From: Levilactobacillus tangyuanensis | Lineage (GTDB): Bacteria; Bacillota; Bacilli; Lactobacillales; Lactobacillaceae | Direction of reading: 5' to 3' | Length of the DNA stretch: 64,000 bases | Assembly: GCF_003946545.1 (NCBI RefSeq) | Contig: NZ_RHOA01000002.1 | Span: forward strand, 62,001 to 126,000 | Shown here: positions 60,025-64,000 of the stretch, one piece after another | How positions within the stretch are numbered: position 1 is the stretch's first letter | Layout of the letters: the number at the start of each line of letters is the position of its first letter | Position numbers and translations under genes: made by a program | Notes under the pieces: generated by a model | What the model was told of the DNA's origin: nothing | What the model saw: the letters and a program-made list of their open reading frames with translations, nothing else | The model's database searches: none

Positions 60025-60672
60025 CTATTTAACAAAGATGTAGTGTGCCGCCTTGTAGCTGACAATCAGCTCGGCATCGTCCGTTAAATTCTTAACGGTC
60101 ACGGGGCCCTCAAACGGGTCGTGCTTTAGGACCTTCAATTGGTCGCCGATGTCTAGCTTCAAGTCGCCCAGGTAGGTGAGCAGGTCATGGTTATCGATGA
60201 ACCGGTCGACGGTCACCACCGTGCCATCCTTGGCCTCATTCAGAACCGTGTGACTGTCCTCATGATAGTGACCCAGTCGGTCCGGAATCACGCCACCATG
60301 GGGACAATGCGTCGGATTCCCCAGCATATCATCCAGAGAGTCAATGAGTCGTGGACTCGTAACGTGCTCCAAGACCTCGGCCTCATCATGGACGTCTGGC
60401 AAATCATAGCCAAGCTTTTCCACTAAGAAGTCTTCCCAGATTCGGTGTTTACGCACCAAATCCTCTGCTAGTCGAATGCCCTTGTTGGTTAACGAAATCC
60501 CGGCATAGGGCGTGTGTTCCACGAGTCCCTCTGTCGCCATCTTGTTCACCATTTCGGTCACGGAACCCGCGGCGATATTCAAGCTGATAGCAATCTGTTT
60601 ATTAGAAACTTTTTTCTGCTTGCCACCTAGCTCAAAAATAATTTTTAAATAGTCCTCCTTCATCGGAGTCAT
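60025..60672 (-). CDS. DtxR/MntR family metal-dependent transcriptional regulator
   Basis: A 215-residue regulator: winged helix (about 1-65, with NIAAGSVTEMVNKMATEGLVEH), metal-binding dimerisation domain (about 65-140, with HDEAEVLEHVTS and PTHCPHGGVIP) and a C-terminal FeoA/SH3 domain (about 145-215). Such proteins sense manganese or iron(II) and repress uptake genes or activate efflux genes. It is 53 bases downstream of a CDF exporter gene and probably co-transcribed. The AGGTG site supports the ATG. Manganese is likely in a Lactobacillus, but the metal is inferred. Confidence 0.88.
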   Translation of the reverse strand: MTPMKEDYLKIIFELGGKQKKVSNKQIAISLNIAAGSVTEMVNKMATEGLVEHTPYAGISLTNKGIRLAEDLVRKHRIWEDFLVEKLGYDLPDVHDEAEVLEHVTSPRLIDSLDDMLGNPTHCPHGGVIPDRLGHYHEDSHTVLNEAKDGTVVTVDRFIDNHDLLTYLGDLKLDIGDQLKVLKHDPFEGPVTVKNLTDDAELIVSYKAAHYIFVK

Positions 60673-60725
60673 GACGCATTCACCTCATTATAAATTCACT
60701 GGTCCAATGATACGACCAAAATGTT

Positions 60726-61616
60726 CTAGTGCCAATCGTTTTGTTGATAAAATAAATCCTCGTCTTCACCACGATGATACTCCGCCTGAATGGTGACGTG
60801 GCAAACCCCATATTTTTCGCTCAGGACCTGTTCAATCTCACGGTAAATCGGCTCGATTTCACTCAGCCGTCGATCGTCCATGTTGACATGGACCGAGAAG
60901 ACCAGATTATGTTCGTCGATTAACCAAGCGTGTAAGTGATGAACCCCATCCACGCCGGGAATCTGGCAAAGATCCTGGACAATTCCCTCATAGTCGAGCT
61001 TGGGTGCCGCCTCCATCAAGATGGAGAACGTCTGCCGAACGATGGGTAACGACTCATAACTGATATAGATCGCCACGAGAATGGTAATCACCGGGTCAAC
61101 CCAGCTAATCTGCCAGACCGTGATTAACACAGCCCCCAGAATAACCCCTAGCGAGGCTAAGGCATCACTCATTAAATGCAGATAAGTTGCCCGAATATTT
61201 AAATTATGCTGAGCACCGTGATTCAACAACAGGGTTGAGACCAGGTTGGCCGCGAAACTCACAATGGCGACCACCAACATGATGTCCCCCTTGATGGGTT
61301 CCGGATGCAATAGGCGCCAGATAGCCTCAACGACCAGGGCCAGTGAAATCACAATTAACACGCCCGCATTCAATAGGGCCGTGAGAATTTCAATCCGCCG
61401 ATAGCCATAGGTCTTCGACGCCGTTTGCTGCCGACAACCAATTCGATTGGCCACAAAGCTCAGCACGACCGAACAGGCATCCCCTAAATTATGAAAGGCA
61501 TCCGAGAGTAGCGACAGACTACCTGAAAGGAGTCCCCCAACCAATTCGAATACCGTAATGACCACGTTCAAAATCGTTACTAAGAAAAAGCGACTGCCCG
61601 TTAAACGATCTTGCAC
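60726..61616 (-). CDS. Cation diffusion facilitator (CDF) family metal exporter
   Basis: A 296-residue exporter with six helices and a cytosolic C-terminal domain. The metal site in helices 2 and 5 is HxxxD twice (SDAFHNLGD and HLMSDALAS), the pattern of zinc exporters (CzcD/ZitB type) rather than the Asn/Asp-xxx-Asp of manganese CDFs. The C-terminal domain has the PGVDGVHHLHAW motif. GTG start after AGGGGG. The metalloregulator follows it, so the two likely form an efflux unit. Confidence 0.9.
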   Translation of the reverse strand: MQDRLTGSRFFLVTILNVVITVFELVGGLLSGSLSLLSDAFHNLGDACSVVLSFVANRIGCRQQTASKTYGYRRIEILTALLNAGVLIVISLALVVEAIWRLLHPEPIKGDIMLVVAIVSFAANLVSTLLLNHGAQHNLNIRATYLHLMSDALASLGVILGAVLITVWQISWVDPVITILVAIYISYESLPIVRQTFSILMEAAPKLDYEGIVQDLCQIPGVDGVHHLHAWLIDEHNLVFSVHVNMDDRRLSEIEPIYREIEQVLSEKYGVCHVTIQAEYHRGEDEDLFYQQNDWH

Positions 61617-61747
61617 CGTCTACGCCCCCTATCAATTCAAGTTCATTATGGCAGAGTTTAGGGAGAATGAAAAGTGTGTTTTAGGCATGGTTAGAAGTTT
61701 CGTTAGTCACTTATGGTAACCGTGATGGGGACAACTCACCGTTACAC

Positions 61748-61776
61748 AAAAAAATCGGCTCCCATTGGGAACCGAT
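61748..61776 (-). terminator. Terminator after the first GNAT paralogue
   Basis: On the minus strand ATCGG-t-TCCC / GGGA-g-CCGAT with a three-base loop is followed by TTTTTTTG, about 30 bases after the stop. Confidence 0.85.
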
Positions 61777-61805
61777 CGCATGAGTTTAAATGTCGCTGGT
61801 TAAAT

Positions 61806-62375
61806 TTATTGGGCAGCCTCAGTCTGCGTCAAATGTTCTGGTTTGATGTTGGCCGTGAGCTTTTCATAAGCAAAGTTCTTAACGCCGTAGACATCAGCCC
61901 GCTTCAAAGTGACCTTGCCAGTAGCGGTGAACCCATTCTTCGTAATAATGTGTTGCATAGCCGTATTCTTTTCATTGGTATCGATCCGAATACTTTCGAT
62001 CGTTGGCATGGTATCTACCCGGTCGAAAATTTCTTGGAAGAGTTTGCTGGTCAAGCCCTTGCCACGATGTGCTCTAGATACGGAAACCCGGTGTACGGCC
62101 ACATAGGTCGCGTCCTTAGTCAACCATTGTCCATCAATTTCTGCATACGTTGCGTCAGGTCCTGGAATAACTGCACACGTTCCCAGCAGTTCCCCTGTCT
62201 CTTCGTCAACATTAATGACTGTCCAACCATTCTTGATATCTTTGATCAGGTCATCTTGATGAGGATAAGTCTTCTGCCACTGATCGATTCCTTGAGCCGC
62301 TAAATGATCACGACCATCAGCAATCAATGATTCAATGTGTGGTAAGTCTTCCATAGTAGCTTTACGTAACCGCAT
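61806..62375 (-). CDS. GNAT family N-acetyltransferase, diverged paralogue of the tandem set
   Basis: A 189-residue GNAT protein. The acetyl-CoA loop is in RAHRGKGLTSKLF and the family tail is NGFTATGKVTLKR. It aligns over its whole length with the next two genes (roughly half the residues identical) and shares their odd C-terminal tail ANxKxEH. ATG at 62375 is eight bases from AAAGGATGG; an upstream ATG four codons earlier is inside that site. Substrate unknown. The gap before it holds a large nested hairpin. Confidence 0.85.
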   Translation of the reverse strand: MRLRKATMEDLPHIESLIADGRDHLAAQGIDQWQKTYPHQDDLIKDIKNGWTVINVDEETGELLGTCAVIPGPDATYAEIDGQWLTKDATYVAVHRVSVSRAHRGKGLTSKLFQEIFDRVDTMPTIESIRIDTNEKNTAMQHIITKNGFTATGKVTLKRADVYGVKNFAYEKLTANIKPEHLTQTEAAQ

Positions 62376-62438
62376 ATCTAACACCATCCTTTATAGCTAG
62401 TAAATCACTCGCTTTTTTTCATCTTAACGTTTTTACAA

Positions 62439-62520
62439 CAAAAAAACAATACTGTTGTGCCTCCTCAAAATTGGAAGGGTTAACCTTCCTTAGGAGCCAT
62501 GCAGTATTGTCGTCTTTTAA
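62439..62520 (-). terminator. Large nested hairpin with T-run between GNAT paralogues
   Basis: On the minus strand ACAATACTG pairs with CAGTATTGT (outer), TGGCTCCT with AGGAGGCA (middle, one G-G mismatch) and GGAAGG with CCTTCC (inner), followed by a run of seven T. It follows the second GNAT gene by about 60 bases and precedes the first by about 65 bases, so it works as a terminator or as an attenuator. Confidence 0.75.
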
Positions 62521-62579
62521 AAACTATTGGTTTGCCTCATTTAGTGACTTGATCACCCTTTAAGGCCCAACTATTTCTT

Positions 62580-63143
62580 CTATTGAATAGCTTCGGTCTG
62601 AACCTTATGTTCAGCTTTGGTGTTGGCCGTCAACCGTTCGTAGGCAAAGTCCTTTACATTGTCGAGGTCCATCCCCAACAGCTTAACCATGCCAGTTTCG
62701 GTAAAACCATTCTTCTTGATAATGTGTTGCATCGCCTTGTTGTCCGGATGGGTGTCGATCCGAATGGCCTCGATATCCTTGGCGTGGTCAATCTGCTCGA
62801 AGACCCGCTGGAAAAGTTCGCCGGCTAAGCCGCGACCGTGATGGTGGCTAGACACTGCCACACGATGAATGGCCAAGTATGGCGCGTCCTTCGTCAACCA
62901 CTGACCCTCGATTTGCTGGTAACTAACGTCTTCGCCCGGAATCACCGCAGCGGTCCCCAAGATTTCGTTGTCTTCTTCCAAGACAACCGTGAATCCTTGA
63001 TGAATATCATCAACGAGGACCGAAGTACCAGGGTAACTCCCCTGCCATTGGTCAATGTTCTGGTCGGCCAATAATTGCCGACCGTCCCGGATAATAGATT
63101 CAATTTGTGGCAAATCTGCCATAGTAGCTTGTCGTAACAGCAT
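62580..63143 (-). CDS. GNAT family N-acetyltransferase, tandem copy A
   Basis: A 187-residue GNAT protein. The acetyl-CoA loop region is SSHHHGRGLAGELFQRVF and the late block NGFTETGMVKLLGMDLDNVKDFAYERL is shared by the neighbours. It differs from the next gene at only about six residues. ATG at 63143 is eight bases from AAAGGATGG. It has its own promoter with TTGCTT. Substrate unknown. Confidence 0.87.
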   Translation of the reverse strand: MLLRQATMADLPQIESIIRDGRQLLADQNIDQWQGSYPGTSVLVDDIHQGFTVVLEEDNEILGTAAVIPGEDVSYQQIEGQWLTKDAPYLAIHRVAVSSHHHGRGLAGELFQRVFEQIDHAKDIEAIRIDTHPDNKAMQHIIKKNGFTETGMVKLLGMDLDNVKDFAYERLTANTKAEHKVQTEAIQ

Positions 63144-63187
63144 GTCTAACACCATCCTTTATATTTTCGTTTTAAAACAATTTAGAT

Positions 63188-63215
63188 ATCATATCATTTA
63201 TATTTTAAAAAGCAA
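63188..63215 (-). promoter_or_regulatory. Promoter of GNAT copy A
   Basis: TTGCTT (63215-63210), 16 bases and TATGAT (63193-63188) on the minus strand; the same -35 with TTTTT behind it occurs before copy B. Confidence 0.6.
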
Positions 63216-63251
63216 CAGTTTTTATTCAGCTATTTAAACCAGCGACTCAAT

Positions 63252-63815
63252 CTATTGAACCGTCTCGCCCTGAACCTTATGTTCGGCCTTGGTGTTGGCC
63301 GTCAACCGTTCGTAGGCGAAGTCCTTCACATTGTCGAGGTCCATCCCTAACAACTTAACCATGCCGGTTTCGGTGAAACCGTTCTTCTTGATGATGTGTT
63401 GCATGGCCTTGTTGTCCGGATGGGTGTCGATCCGAATGGCTTCGATATCTTTTGCGTGGTCAATCTGATCGAAGACCCGTTGGAAAAGTTCACCGGCTAA
63501 GCCGCGACCGTGATGGTGGCTAGACACTGCCACACGATGAATGGCCAAATAAGGCGCATCCTTCGTCAACCACTGGCCTTCGATTTGTCTATAGCTAACG
63601 TCTTCCCCCGGAATAACTGCAGCGGTCCCCAAGATTTCGTTGTCTTCTTCCAAAACAACCGTGAACCCTTGATGAATATCATCAACGAGGACCGATGTGC
63701 CTGGGTACGTCCCTTGCCATTGATCAATGTTCTGATCGGCTAATAGTTGCCGACCGTCCCGGATAATAGATTCAATTTGTGGCAAATCTGCCATAGTAGC
63801 TTGTCGTAACAGCAT
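63252..63815 (-). CDS. GNAT family N-acetyltransferase, tandem copy B
   Basis: A 187-residue protein almost identical to copy A; the visible differences are Ser/Thr after WQG, Gln/Arg before QIEGQW, Glu/Asp in QRVFxQI, and the last few residues. Same start choice and same AAAGGATGG site as copy A. The two copies are in direct orientation with separate promoters. Substrate unknown. Confidence 0.87.
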   Translation of the reverse strand: MLLRQATMADLPQIESIIRDGRQLLADQNIDQWQGTYPGTSVLVDDIHQGFTVVLEEDNEILGTAAVIPGEDVSYRQIEGQWLTKDAPYLAIHRVAVSSHHHGRGLAGELFQRVFDQIDHAKDIEAIRIDTHPDNKAMQHIIKKNGFTETGMVKLLGMDLDNVKDFAYERLTANTKAEHKVQGETVQ

Positions 63816-63859
63816 GTCTAACACCATCCTTTATATTTTTAATTTGATGCAATTTAGCA

Positions 63860-63887
63860 ATATTAACACGTCCGCTTCAAAAAGCAA
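63860..63887 (-). promoter_or_regulatory. Promoter of GNAT copy B
   Basis: TTGCTT (63887-63882), 16 bases and TAATAT (63865-63860) on the minus strand. From here to 64000 I see no further gene. Confidence 0.55.
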
Positions 63888-64000
63888 CGGATTATGTTCT
63901 GAATTTGATTGCTTTTTTGAAAAAAGTTGCGAAAGCCTTGGCGCACATGGGATTCAACGATCACCATTTCTCATCAAACGCTCATAACCGATCCCTTTTT

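Larger units (their letters stand above)
62580..63837. repeat. Recent tandem duplication of a GNAT gene unit
   Basis: Units 62580-63165 and 63252-63837 are alike across the whole gene and the first 20 bases upstream (ATATAAAGGATGGTGTTAGA in both), with mostly synonymous changes between them. Upstream of that the sequences diverge but keep a TTGCTTTTT promoter motif at a similar distance. Confidence 0.9.

Noticed and set aside
1-64000. CRISPR arrays, prophage, insertion sequences
   Set aside because: No spaced direct repeats, transposase, integrase or phage structural genes were seen on either strand.
63880-64000. CTTTTTTGAAAAAAG palindrome at the right end
   Set aside because: A simple A/T palindrome of low complexity, with no G-C stem to act as a terminator and no gene nearby to assign it to.

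Overview
The window is a stretch of chromosome from a low-to-mid GC Gram-positive bacterium of the family Lactobacillaceae. The protein sequences, the S10-spc-alpha gene order, the type C- S14, the cydABCD operon next to menaquinone genes but without haem genes, the ctsR-clpC pair without mcsA/mcsB, and the lysine and T-box leaders all fit. A Levilactobacillus or Lactiplantibacillus relative is my best inference; the species cannot be fixed from this sequence alone.

Layout. 1-7400: a respiration block. The start of a menA-type prenyltransferase is divergent from a polyprenyl diphosphate synthase, and then comes cydABCD (bd quinol oxidase plus its CydDC exporter) on the minus strand. Together these would supply menaquinone side chain and a terminal oxidase. 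7.4-14.4 kb: a D-2-hydroxyacid dehydrogenase, a LytR-CpsA-Psr wall ligase, a cationic amino acid permease, the KtrAB potassium system, and a zinc-ribbon membrane protein. 14.7-38.7 kb: the large ribosomal supercluster, nearly all on the minus strand: str (rpsL-rpsG-fusA), a MATE transporter, S10, spc, alpha, then ecfA1-ecfA2-ecfT-truA and rplM-rpsI. 38.9-47 kb: an orphan prepilin peptidase and rpoB-rpoC. 47-51 kb: a TetR regulator and ctsR-clpC with a CtsR operator on the promoter. 51.1-51.9 kb: eight tRNA genes in one array with its own promoter and terminator and no rRNA. 52.2-56.5 kb: serS under a T-box, a deoxynucleoside kinase, and a lysine permease under a lysine riboswitch. 56.5-64 kb: accessory genes, namely acetyltransferase, alpha/beta hydrolase, PAP2 phosphatase, split ThrE exporter, DtxR-type metalloregulator with a CDF metal exporter, and three tandem GNAT acetyltransferase paralogues of which two are nearly identical.

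Most of the window is core machinery. I did not find a clearly new system such as a defence island, CRISPR array, prophage or biosynthetic cluster. The most interesting points are RNA-level or duplication-level: a terminator-like hairpin between a promoter and rpoB, hairpins in the rpsG-fusA and rplB-rpsS gaps and in the infA leader, a tRNA-Thr with an A34 anticodon (AGT), a perfect 18-bp palindrome between cydA and a dehydrogenase gene, and the recent tandem GNAT duplication with an elaborate nested hairpin beside it.

Start codons were chosen by ribosome-binding site and family length. Several genes use GTG or TTG (cydD, rplM, infA, rplR, rplB, rpsC, rplN, rplF, rpsN, rpsI, rpoC, rpoB, the CDF gene, the hydrolase). 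rpmJ, a very short gene, was found by reading the gap between rpsM and infA.
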